This document shows, piece after piece, positions 25,652 through 33,092 of a DNA stretch of 64,000 nt; position 1 is the first letter of the stretch; every line of letters begins with the position of its first letter. The notes under the pieces are model-generated. The model saw only the letters and a list, made by a program, of their open reading frames with translations. It had not been told where the DNA came from and ran no database searches. The position numbers and the translations under genes are program-made. This DNA is from Arcicella rosea (GTDB lineage: Bacteria; Bacteroidota; Bacteroidia; Cytophagales; Spirosomataceae): assembly GCF_014204325.1 (NCBI RefSeq), contig NZ_JACHKT010000011.1, forward strand, positions 1-64,000, in the 5' to 3' direction.

Positions 25652-26308
25652 TTAATCTATAGGTTTAGGCTTTTTAAATAAGTGTTTCAAATCGGCTTCG
25701 GCAAAATGACAACGTATTTCCAAAGCTTTCTTCAATGTCTTCACATAATCCGCTCTTGAAATTTCAATGGCACCGAAACGCCTGACATTATCATTAATAA
25801 ACTGAGTATCCAATAACAAAAATCCTTGAGTTTTCAGAATTTCCATCAAATAGTGAAAAGCAATTTTAGAACCCTCTGGTTCTTTGTAAAACATTGATTC
25901 TCCGAAAAAAGCACCACCAATCGAAACACCATACAAACCACCAATTAAACGGTTTTCGATATACGTTTCAACAGAGTAAGCCAAGCCCATTTTGTTCAAA
26001 TCGCAATAAGCCTCTACGATTTCCTCTGAAATCCAAGTTTCTTCATCTCCTTTTCTGGGCAAAGCACAATTACGCATTACGCCTTCAAAATCATTATTAA
26101 TTCTAATTTCAAATTGCTTTTTATTCAATACAGGTTTTAAAGATTTTGGTGGCTTGTAAGTATCAATAGGAATGATTGCCCTAGGGTCTGGCGAATACCA
26201 ATACAAAGTACCATCGGTGTCTGCCATCGGGAAAATTCCATTCATGTAGCCATAGATTAAATCATCGGCTGTAAGTTTATTCGTATTTACTTTTGGGGAA
26301 ATAGACAT
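25652..26308 (-). CDS. aat: Leucyl/phenylalanyl-tRNA--protein transferase
   Basis: N-end-rule enzyme that adds Leu or Phe to proteins with N-terminal Arg or Lys, making them ClpAP/ClpS substrates. 218 aa, typical length. Family blocks: GYMNGIFPMAD (about 20-30), YWYSPDPRAII (about 36-46), EEIVEAYCDLNKMGLAYSVE (about 94-113), GGLYGVSIGGAFFGESMF (about 123-140) and LLDTQFI (about 164-170). All the expected core residues appear present. Confidence 0.94.
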   Translation of the reverse strand: MSISPKVNTNKLTADDLIYGYMNGIFPMADTDGTLYWYSPDPRAIIPIDTYKPPKSLKPVLNKKQFEIRINNDFEGVMRNCALPRKGDEETWISEEIVEAYCDLNKMGLAYSVETYIENRLIGGLYGVSIGGAFFGESMFYKEPEGSKIAFHYLMEILKTQGFLLLDTQFINDNVRRFGAIEISRADYVKTLKKALEIRCHFAEADLKHLFKKPKPID

Positions 26309-26617
26309 TTTCCTTATTTTTTCTATTTAAAGATTTTGAAAGATTCTTTCTTACAGAAAAAAACTTCAATAAAACAAGATTAATTAAGTACTAATCAAAA
26401 ACAAAGTTGTGATGATAACATTACTTTCATAATAAGTAAACAAAAACATCATAATTGCTAGCCAATTTTAATTAATAAAACTTTAAAATCCAAATCAAGT
26501 TGATTATTTGCCCCCATCGAGCATTATAAAATAACCGTAAATATCATTGTACAAAAAACCTCTCAAAAAGCTTCAAACAACAATATTTTAGTTTTTTTTC
26601 ATTAAGTTTTCATAAAA
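26309..26617. other. AT-rich intergenic region upstream of the arginine leader
   Basis: No gene, repeat or RNA seen. It separates divergent aat from the arginine cluster. Confidence 0.4.
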
Positions 26618-26662
26618 TTGAAAAAATATATTGCATCTTAAATTTAGTTTTGGTAAACTTTG
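26618..26662 (+). promoter_or_regulatory. Candidate promoter of the arginine cluster
   Basis: Two overlapping possibilities: TAGTTTTG at 26645-26652, an exact -7 match with TTG at 26618-26620 (24-nt spacer, slightly long); or TAAACTTTG at 26654-26662 with TTG at 26631-26633 (20-nt spacer). Either would start a leader RNA of about 280 nt ahead of the GTG at 26947. Confidence 0.45.
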
Positions 26663-26946
26663 CACGATTGTTCGTTTTCAAGTGTTTTAAACTCGAATAA
26701 GTACTCAAGCAAAAAATGATTTACGAAGTAAAATTCATATCATACTCATATTCTCCAATGCCTATTTTTAGGCGTTCATTCTTCCGCAGGGTCTGATGCC
26801 CTGACATATTTCTATTTGCCCATGTGGCAAATCTTTTCACTCCTTTTACATTTTGTTATATTCAATAATCTGAGGCTCGTTTTAGAGTCAGGGTTTATTA
26901 TCATCTTGTTTTTCTAATTAAAACAATTTTTAAGCTAAATCTTAAA
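26663..26946 (+). promoter_or_regulatory. Putative arginine attenuation leader
   Basis: Leader RNA with several hairpins: GCCT/AGGC (26760-26773); CAGGG (26787-26791) / CCCTG (26799-26803), which overlaps the Arg codons and stop of the leader peptide; ATTTGCC/GGCAAAT (26814-26832); and CTGA..CTC / GAG.TCAG (26870-26891). CCCTGAC (26799-26805) is also exactly complementary to GTCAGGG (26887-26893), so it can pair either upstream or downstream, never both, and the downstream pairing breaks the last hairpin. A T-rich run (CTTGTTTTTC) begins about 15 nt after that hairpin, so the terminator is imperfect. This arrangement suggests ribosome-mediated attenuation by arginine supply. Confidence 0.55.
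26716..26796 (+). CDS. Putative arginine leader peptide
   Basis: Reading frame of 26 codons ending in IFRRSFFRRV and TGA. Four of the last eight sense codons are Arg, arranged as AGG CGT and CGC AGG; AGG and CGC are uncommon in the genes of this window, where AGA and CGT dominate. A second in-frame ATG at 26758 would give a 12-residue version. The Arg codons lie on the left arm of the CAGGG/CCCTG hairpin, as expected for a stalling sensor. The frame lies 150 bp ahead of an acetyltransferase-argG-argC-argD cluster. Translation is not proven. Confidence 0.55.
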   Translation: MIYEVKFISYSYSPMPIFRRSFFRRV

Positions 26947-27705
26947 GTGGAAAAATTATCAGCTTCTGAGGTTTTAACCAACGATTATACGGTTCAAGTC
27001 GCTACGACTGAACACATTCACCTTGCCGAGGCAATTTGCCTTGAGATGGAAGAGTCAGCAAAAGCTCGTGGAACGGGCATTGCAAAACGTTCTCCACAAT
27101 ATCTACGTGACAAAATCAACGAAGGCAAAGCCATCATTGCGACTGACTCAGTAGGCGATTTTATTGGTTTTTGCTATGTTGAAACTTGGGAACATGGAAA
27201 ATTCGTAGCCAATTCGGGCTTAATCGTAAAGCCAGAATGGAGAAAATATGGCGTAGCCAAAGCCGTAAAAGCAAGAGCTTTTGAATTATCAAGAACTCGT
27301 TATCCTGATGCAAAAATCATCGGTATTACTACGTCATTGGCAGTAATGAAAATCAACTCTGAGTTGGGATACGAACCCACAACTTTCAGTGAGTTACCAG
27401 TAAATGATGCTTTCTGGAAAGGCTGCCAGTCTTGCGTAAATTATGACGTACTTACTCGTACCGACCGTAAACACTGTTTATGTACAGGCATGATTTTCGA
27501 CCCAGAATGGGAACGCAAAAAAGCCTTGAAAGAGCAAGAGGAAATTTCTTCTGAAGAAAGTGTAATGATTGAAGAAAACGCACATGAACCATGGAATTTC
27601 TTGAAAGACGTAAAAGTATTAGAACGCCTTAAAAGCATTAAAGAAAAAATGTTTTTGAAAATGGCTGAGAGAAGAGCTAATAAGTTGATTGCTAATAGAG
27701 ATTAA
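26947..27705 (+). CDS. GNAT acetyltransferase of the arginine cluster (candidate N-acetylglutamate synthase)
   Basis: Protein of 252 aa beginning at GTG 26947; the next in-frame ATG is 34 codons in and would cut the fold. The GNAT domain (about 15-155) has the acetyl-CoA loop region GLIVKPEWRKYGVAKAVKAR (about 97-116). A Cys cluster follows (GCQSC, then CLC, about 159-178) and a charged helical tail (about 195-250). In Bacteroidota a GNAT protein of this type heads the arg cluster and is thought to provide the N-acylglutamate entry step; that role is inferred from position. Preceded by a putative arginine leader. Normally argG follows at once, but here two accessory genes intervene. Confidence 0.75.
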   Translation: MEKLSASEVLTNDYTVQVATTEHIHLAEAICLEMEESAKARGTGIAKRSPQYLRDKINEGKAIIATDSVGDFIGFCYVETWEHGKFVANSGLIVKPEWRKYGVAKAVKARAFELSRTRYPDAKIIGITTSLAVMKINSELGYEPTTFSELPVNDAFWKGCQSCVNYDVLTRTDRKHCLCTGMIFDPEWERKKALKEQEEISSEESVMIEENAHEPWNFLKDVKVLERLKSIKEKMFLKMAERRANKLIANRD

Positions 27706-27780
27706 CCACTATTCCTACTGCAAAAGAAGTAGATTTTAGTATCTTTATTAGTAGATATTCAAAATAAAATCGTACTCAAT

Positions 27781-28005
27781 ATGATAAAGACTTCAGCAGT
27801 GCCATTGAATAGCAGTTATAATTTGACAATTCCGAATAACTATATTGGAAAAAAAATTGAAATTATAATTTATGCTCTTGATGAAGTAGAAGAACAAACT
27901 ACTTTACCAACAAAAACAAAGCTTTCAGAGAAATACAGAGGCATACTCAGTAAAGAGCAAGGCGAAAATTTGGATAGTCATATTTCTAAAATGCGTGGGG
28001 AATAG
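27781..28005 (+). CDS. Antitoxin-like small protein (DUF2281-like), toxin absent
   Basis: Protein of 74 aa. The N-terminal half is beta-rich (VPLNSSYNLTIPNNYIGKKI, then IEIIIYALDE); the C-terminal half is polar and helical (LSEKYRGILSKEQGENLDSHI). This resembles antitoxins that usually precede a PIN-domain toxin in Bacteroidota and cyanobacteria. No PIN gene follows: the next 225 bp hold only a small hairpin (AACGG-TAAAA-CCGTT near 28008-28022) and no open frame. It is therefore an orphan antitoxin or a protein of other function. It sits between the arginine acetyltransferase and argG. Confidence 0.55.
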   Translation: MIKTSAVPLNSSYNLTIPNNYIGKKIEIIIYALDEVEEQTTLPTKTKLSEKYRGILSKEQGENLDSHISKMRGE

Positions 28006-28229
28006 AACGGTAAAACCGTTTCTTATTTATCATAAATAACCAAAAAGATTATAGTAACATCAAAGTTTTAAAAATTGTTATTCCTTATAAATTGTAGAAA
28101 ATTGACTAAGCTGTTTTTCTCGTGCCAGTTTGGGATTTTGAAAATAGTAGGTAGAAGATTCAGAAAATAGTTGCTCGTAATTTAATAGTAATTGGCATAG
28201 TACTAATAACACCAACAAAGTTAAATAAA

Positions 28230-29165
28230 ATGGCATATCTAACATCTTTTAATTATGGTAAACTTTGTAAGGAATTACAACTTAAAGATAATTTCAAAAT
28301 AACACTTGAAGTTTTTTTAGAGCATATATTTAACGACAAAGCTTTTTTCTACATCTTCAATAAGTTGGAGTTAGAGTATCTCTTTAAATACAGAAAATTA
28401 TTAGCTGATACGGATGAATTTGTATTGAAATATTACAAGGATATTCCAAATAAGGAAGATAATAAAGTTTGGGTTTTTAATAAAGGAGGTAGAACTAAAT
28501 ATCATTTAAGTTTAAATTGCAATCATTTAACAAATGATTTTGTTGATTTCGGAATTCCTATAGATATTAGAAAAAAGGGAAATGACGCTATTGACGAATA
28601 TAGAAATTGGTTTTCAACCCAAGGATATGCTCAACAATTTAAAGAACAAAAAATAAGCAAGCAAGATATTATTGAAGCATTCAATAGCAAATACACTAAG
28701 TTAGGTTATTCGCCAATACAAGATGGTTCAAATTTGTTAGTTCTCGAATTGAAAAACTCAGGAACTGACTATGTCGAGCAGCAACAAGATGTTGATATGT
28801 TAATACTTGAATTAAATGAACTCTTACTTCTGTATCGTAATGCTTTTCCTGGACAAGGTGATAGGATAATTGCCAAACATAACTATCTCAGGAATAAAAC
28901 AGATGAAGAAATTACAAAAAAAATGAAAGAAATTTTTAATGGTAATTTTTCTGGTGAAAAAGACAAATTGGAAGACCTTAGAAAACGCTTTAAACAAGCA
29001 CATGAAATCACTTTTAAAATAACCCAAAAATTGATAAATTACTTTAAATGGACATATAACCTAAATGGAAAAAGTTTTGACCCAACTACCTTAGAAAATT
29101 TTGGTTTAGTTTGCTGTAAATCTTGTTCTTCTTTACAAAATTTAATTTCAATTAAAGAACTGTAA
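28230..29165 (+). CDS. Uncharacterised accessory protein
   Basis: Protein of 311 aa, no family recognised. A segment VWVFNKGGRTKYHLSLNCNH (about 80-99), followed by IPIDIRKKG, and a C-terminal VCCKSC motif (about 295-300) suggest zinc or metal binding by Cys/His. The middle (about 130-280) is helical and highly charged. AT content is higher than in the flanking arg genes. It splits the arginine cluster together with the antitoxin-like gene, which points to insertion of mobile or defence-type cargo; no transposase is present. Confidence 0.65.
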   Translation: MAYLTSFNYGKLCKELQLKDNFKITLEVFLEHIFNDKAFFYIFNKLELEYLFKYRKLLADTDEFVLKYYKDIPNKEDNKVWVFNKGGRTKYHLSLNCNHLTNDFVDFGIPIDIRKKGNDAIDEYRNWFSTQGYAQQFKEQKISKQDIIEAFNSKYTKLGYSPIQDGSNLLVLELKNSGTDYVEQQQDVDMLILELNELLLLYRNAFPGQGDRIIAKHNYLRNKTDEEITKKMKEIFNGNFSGEKDKLEDLRKRFKQAHEITFKITQKLINYFKWTYNLNGKSFDPTTLENFGLVCCKSCSSLQNLISIKEL

Positions 29166-29336
29166 AATAGAAAATAAATTTCAAAATAATAAAACAAGAA
29201 CTAAACCTTGTACAATTTTAAGATTTTTTCTCAAACAAATATAAATTCAAACCAGTATTTCTAAAAGGCATAACCCTTTTTCAATCATAAATCAAAATTT
29301 AGCATATCGCCAAAAGCGTATTGCTTAGAGCAAAAA

Positions 29337-30533
29337 ATGAGTAAACCAAAAGTAATCTTAGCATTTAGTGGAGGGCTTGATACCTCTTTTTGTGTAAAAT
29401 ATTTAGCAGACGATTGTGGTTATGAAGTACATTCTGCCCTTGTTGATACAGGTGGATTTAGTGCTGAGGAGCTAAAAGACATTGAAACAAAAGCTTATGG
29501 ACTCGGAGTGGCAAGTCACGTAACTTTAGATGTTGTAGAAAAATATTACAATGATTGTATCCGCTACATGGTATATGGAAATGTATTGAAAAACAATACT
29601 TATCCACTTTCTGTATCGGCTGAAAGAGTTTTTCAAGCAACGGCTGTGGCTGAATATGCCAATAAAATTGGTGCAAAAGCGATTGCCCACGGAAGTACTG
29701 GTGCAGGAAACGACCAAGTGCGTTTTGATGTGGTTTTCCAAATCATGGTACCTGATTGTAAAGTAATCACTCCTATCCGTGATATGAAATTATCTCGTGA
29801 AGCTGAAATTGATTACTTAAAAGCAAAAGGTGTTGTTCGTGACTGGACAAAATCTGCTTACTCTATCAATAAAGGATTGTGGGGAACTTCAGTAGGTGGA
29901 AAAGAAACGCTTACTTCTTATGGTTATTTACCAGAATCTGCTTGGCCAACACAGGTAACGGCAACTGGCGAAGAAACTGTAAAATTACATTTTGAAAAAG
30001 GTGAATTAGTAGGTATCAATGATGAAACATTAACGCCTGTTCAAGCCATTCGTAAATTGACGGAAATCGCTGCTCCTTATGGCGTTGGTCGTGATATTCA
30101 CGTGGGCGATACCATTATCGGTATTAAAGGAAGAGTTGGTTTTGAGGCGGCAGCTCCATTATTAATCATCAAAGCTCATCATCTTTTAGAGAAACATACG
30201 CTTACAAAACAACAATTGTACTGGAAACAAACTTTAGGAGAAACTTACGGAACGATGCTTCACGAAGGACAATTCTTAGAGCCAGTAATGCGTAATTTCG
30301 AGACTTTCTTGGCTGATACGCAATCAAATGTTTCTGGAACAGTACAAATTCATTTAGCTCCATATCGTTATCAATTATTAGGAATTGAATCTAAATTTGA
30401 TTTAATGTCGTCTATTTTTGGTTCTTATGGTGAAATGAACAATACTTGGACTGGCGATGATGTAAGAGGTTTCTCCAAAATTGTTTCTAACCAAACAATG
30501 ATTCATAGAAAAGTTACTGAGGCAGGTTTATAG
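29337..30533 (+). CDS. argG: Argininosuccinate synthase
   Basis: Joins citrulline and aspartate using ATP, the penultimate step of arginine synthesis; 398 aa, normal length. The N-type ATP pyrophosphatase loop AFSGGLDTSF is at 8-17. Family blocks AHGSTGAGNDQVRFDV (about 117-132) and the KSAYSINKGLWGTSVGG segment (about 175-191) are intact. It lies in the cluster with argC and argD on the same strand. The gap downstream is filled by AAACTCATAAAC-type word repeats. Confidence 0.95.
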   Translation: MSKPKVILAFSGGLDTSFCVKYLADDCGYEVHSALVDTGGFSAEELKDIETKAYGLGVASHVTLDVVEKYYNDCIRYMVYGNVLKNNTYPLSVSAERVFQATAVAEYANKIGAKAIAHGSTGAGNDQVRFDVVFQIMVPDCKVITPIRDMKLSREAEIDYLKAKGVVRDWTKSAYSINKGLWGTSVGGKETLTSYGYLPESAWPTQVTATGEETVKLHFEKGELVGINDETLTPVQAIRKLTEIAAPYGVGRDIHVGDTIIGIKGRVGFEAAAPLLIIKAHHLLEKHTLTKQQLYWKQTLGETYGTMLHEGQFLEPVMRNFETFLADTQSNVSGTVQIHLAPYRYQLLGIESKFDLMSSIFGSYGEMNNTWTGDDVRGFSKIVSNQTMIHRKVTEAGL

Positions 30534-30590
30534 GAGTTTAAAGTTCATGAGTTTATAAGCTTATGAGTTTATAAGCTTATGAGAAAATGA
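30534..30590. repeat. GAGTTTATAAGCTTATGAGT word repeat
   Basis: Starts directly at the argG stop. Two exact copies of GAGTTTATAAGCTTATGAG lie in tandem with shorter related words. GAGTTTATAAGCTTATGAG contains the palindromic ATAAGCTTAT, so the array can form hairpins. Confidence 0.7.
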
Positions 30591-30636
30591 GTATCGTTTC
30601 TATTATTAAAATACTTCTTCCCTAAACTTAAATTGT

Positions 30637-30993
30637 ATGCAGAACTACAAAGACTTAAAAGTATGGCAAAAATCACACTTGAAGGTTTTAAAGGTATATC
30701 AGCTTACCAATAATTTTCCGAAGAATGAAATCTATGGATTAGTAAGTCAATACCGACGTAGTGCTGTTTCTGTATCAGCAAATTTAGTTGAAGGTTGTGG
30801 TAAATTTACGTCAAACGATATTGCTAACTTTTTTCAAGTAGCATTAGGCTCTCTTCATGAAACAGAATATTATAATCTACTTAGTAGAGATTTAGCATAT
30901 ATTTCTGAACATGATTACAAACTTATGGATGAACAACTAAGAGAAATTAAAGCAATGCTCATAGCTTTAATTAAAACAGTTAGAAATAAATAA
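30637..30993 (+). CDS. Four-helix bundle protein (23S rRNA IVP family)
   Basis: Protein of 118 aa of the family named after proteins encoded in intervening sequences of 23S rRNA (S23/IVP, TIGR02436). Typical features: NYKDLKVWQKSHLKVLKVYQ at the start, then NEIYGLVSQYRRSAVSVSAN (about 31-50), LVEGCGKFTSNDIANFFQVA and GSLHETEYYNLL. The function of this widespread family is unknown; many members are not in rRNA. Here it lies between argG and argC, with the same type of word repeat on both sides and its own terminator, so it looks like a small inserted unit. Confidence 0.9.
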   Translation: MQNYKDLKVWQKSHLKVLKVYQLTNNFPKNEIYGLVSQYRRSAVSVSANLVEGCGKFTSNDIANFFQVALGSLHETEYYNLLSRDLAYISEHDYKLMDEQLREIKAMLIALIKTVRNK

Positions 30994-31020
30994 AGATGTT
31001 TAAGGATTAATTTATCTGTA

Positions 31021-31059
31021 AAAATGGTAGTCTAACGAATAAATAGACTACCATTTTTT
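31021..31059 (+). terminator. Intrinsic terminator after four-helix bundle gene
   Basis: Fourteen-bp stem AAAATGGTAGTCTA / TAGACTACCATTTT with a T tract. It lies inside the arginine cluster, upstream of argC. Confidence 0.8.
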
Positions 31060-31097
31060 ACACATAAACGTTAAACTCATAGACTCATAAACTTAAA
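31060..31097. repeat. AAACTCATAGACTCATAAACTT word repeat
   Basis: CGTTAAACTCATAGACTCAT and following words abut the argC ATG at 31098. Confidence 0.55.
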
Positions 31098-32054
31098 ATG
31101 AAAGTAGGCATAATCGGCGGTGCGGGATATACAGGAGGAGAATTATTAAGAATCCTGATTCATCACCCAGCAGTAGAAATTGTTTTTGTTAATTCAAAAT
31201 CACAGGCAGGCAAACCTGTTTATAGTACTCATACTGATTTATTAGGAGATACTGATTTACTCTTTTCAGACGACCTTCATACAGATATTGATGTTGCTTT
31301 CCTTTGTTCAGGACATGGTGAGTCGAAGAAATTCTTGGAAGCAAATCCTTCTTTCAAAGGTATTAAAATCGTTGATTTAAGTACTGATTACCGTGACCAA
31401 TCGGAGGGTTTTGTGTATGGTTTAGCAGAATTACAAAGAGAGAAAATCAAATCTGCTCAACACATTGCCAACCCAGGATGTTTTGCTACTTCAATTGAAT
31501 TAGCATTATTGCCTTTGGCAGAGGCTGGAATTTTAACTGATGATATTCACATTTCGGCAGTTACGGGTTCAACTGGGGCGGGTCAAAGTTTATCGGCTAC
31601 CAGTCATTTTTCTTGGAGAAATAATAACATTTCTATTTATAAAGCCTTTACACATCAGCATTTACAAGAAATTGGCATGGTGGTAAATACTTTACAAAGC
31701 GATTTCGACCAAAGTTTTAATTTTATTCCATATCGTGGAAATTTCACTCGTGGTATCATGGCGAATGTTTACACAAGCTTTGATGGCACTTTGGAAGATG
31801 CTAAAAAATTGTATAAAAAATATTACGAAACACATCCATTTACGCACATTAGCGATAAACCTGTGGACGTAAAACAAGTGGTAAACACCAATAAATGCCT
31901 TATTTCTTTAGAAGTACATAATGGCAATTTATTGATTTCGAGTATTATTGATAACCTAACGAAGGGAGCTTCAGGACAAGCCGTTCAAAACATGAATTTG
32001 ATGTTTGGTCTTGATGAAAAAACTGGTTTAGGTTTAAAATCGGTAGGTTTCTAA
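31098..32054 (+). CDS. argC: N-acetyl-gamma-glutamyl-phosphate reductase
   Basis: NADPH-dependent reductase of the third step of arginine synthesis; in Bacteroidota the acyl group may be succinyl. 318 aa. The nucleotide-binding GGAGYTGGELLR is at 7-18; the catalytic Cys128 lies in ANPGCFATS. The C-terminal dimer domain is complete. The last codons (KSVGF) form the left arm of a terminator hairpin that straddles the stop codon, so transcript ending is tightly coupled to the gene end. Confidence 0.95.
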   Translation: MKVGIIGGAGYTGGELLRILIHHPAVEIVFVNSKSQAGKPVYSTHTDLLGDTDLLFSDDLHTDIDVAFLCSGHGESKKFLEANPSFKGIKIVDLSTDYRDQSEGFVYGLAELQREKIKSAQHIANPGCFATSIELALLPLAEAGILTDDIHISAVTGSTGAGQSLSATSHFSWRNNNISIYKAFTHQHLQEIGMVVNTLQSDFDQSFNFIPYRGNFTRGIMANVYTSFDGTLEDAKKLYKKYYETHPFTHISDKPVDVKQVVNTNKCLISLEVHNGNLLISSIIDNLTKGASGQAVQNMNLMFGLDEKTGLGLKSVGF

Positions 32055-32068
32055 ACTACCGATTTTTT
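32036..32068 (+). terminator. Intrinsic terminator overlapping the argC stop
   Basis: Stem AAAATCGGTAG (32036-32046) / CTACCGATTTT (32056-32066) with T tract. The left arm is inside the argC coding sequence. Confidence 0.75.
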
Positions 32069-32100
32069 AATCATCATTTTTTATAATCCTTCATCAATCA

Positions 32101-32973
32101 ATGTATAAAATCCTAACCTTTATTTTAATTACTGTTTCATTTATTTTTCCAAGTGCTGCACAAGAGATAAAACCATTAAGCAAGAAACCATATAGTCGCA
32201 AAGGGGAATATTATTTCTTTTGGGGATATAATCGTTCGGAATATGCCAAATCAGACATTACTTTTAGAGGTAAAGGTTACGATTTTACACTCCATAATGC
32301 TACGGCTAGAGATTTACCAATTCCTTTTAGTGCAGACGTTTATTTTGATATTACCAGATTATCAGTTCCTCAATATAATATTCGTTATGGTTACTTTTTT
32401 AGTGACCATTGGAGTATTTCGATTGGCTCAGACCACATGAAATATGTGATGGATGACAACCAAGTACTTGAAGTATCAGGACATATTTCAGCACAGGTTT
32501 CAGACCCATCAATTACGGTGAATCCTGAATATGTTGGAGATTTCAATCGTACTCCGAAATTGATTCGTCCAGAAGATTTTTTGCATTACGAACATACCGA
32601 CGGTTTCAATTACTTGCATTTGGAACTTGACCGCTACGACCGCTTATGGAAAGCAAAAAACAATATTCAAGGCATTGATTGGTTAGTGGGTGTGGGTGCA
32701 GGAACAATTATTCCGAGAACAGATTCACACTTATTTACGATTGGACGAAACAACCATTTCAATTTTGCAGGTTATGGTGTTTCCTTGAAAACAGGTTTAC
32801 GATTCGACCTTTCACGAAGGTTCTTTTTGCAGACAGATTTAAAAGGTGGTTTCACCAGATTAAATCATGTTAAGACAACTGGAAGAGACAGTGACTATGC
32901 TCAACAAAGTATTTGGTTCGGAGAATTTTATGGTGTTTTGGGCTATAAATTCGGCAAGAATAGGGCAAAGTAA
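32101..32973 (+). CDS. Exported outer-membrane-type protein, function unknown
   Basis: Protein of 290 aa with a signal peptide (MYKILTFILITVSFIFPSAA, cleavage near AAQ). The rest is rich in aromatic, alternating beta-strand segments (GEYYFFWGYNRSEY, YNIRYGYFFSDHWSISIGSD, FNFAGYGVSLKTGLRFDLS) and ends in a strand (GEFYGVLGYKFGKNRAK), which fits an outer-membrane beta-barrel. It lies between argC and argD without an obvious metabolic link. No more precise family assigned. Confidence 0.7.
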   Translation: MYKILTFILITVSFIFPSAAQEIKPLSKKPYSRKGEYYFFWGYNRSEYAKSDITFRGKGYDFTLHNATARDLPIPFSADVYFDITRLSVPQYNIRYGYFFSDHWSISIGSDHMKYVMDDNQVLEVSGHISAQVSDPSITVNPEYVGDFNRTPKLIRPEDFLHYEHTDGFNYLHLELDRYDRLWKAKNNIQGIDWLVGVGAGTIIPRTDSHLFTIGRNNHFNFAGYGVSLKTGLRFDLSRRFFLQTDLKGGFTRLNHVKTTGRDSDYAQQSIWFGEFYGVLGYKFGKNRAK

Positions 32974-32977
32974 TTTA

Positions 32978-33090
32978 GCTAACAGCTTTGAGCATTGAGC
33001 AAAAGTATTAGTATAATAAGACATTTATTCTTTAACAATAAAAAGCTTTTACTGACAGCTCAAAGCTGACAGCTCGAAGCTTATCGCTAA
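32978..33090. repeat. AGCTTTGAGC / GACAGCTCAAAGC word repeat
   Basis: Two clusters (32978-33000 and 33050-33090) of the words AACAGCTTTGAGC, TGACAGCTCAAAGC and GACAGCTCGAAGC. The second runs into the argD start at 33093. The two clusters are partly inverted copies of each other. Confidence 0.6.
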
Positions 33091-33092
33091 CA

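Noticed and set aside
28006-28229. Remnant of a PIN toxin gene after the antitoxin-like gene
   Set aside because: No frame or PIN-like motif could be found in the 225 bp, so the toxin is treated as absent, not degraded.
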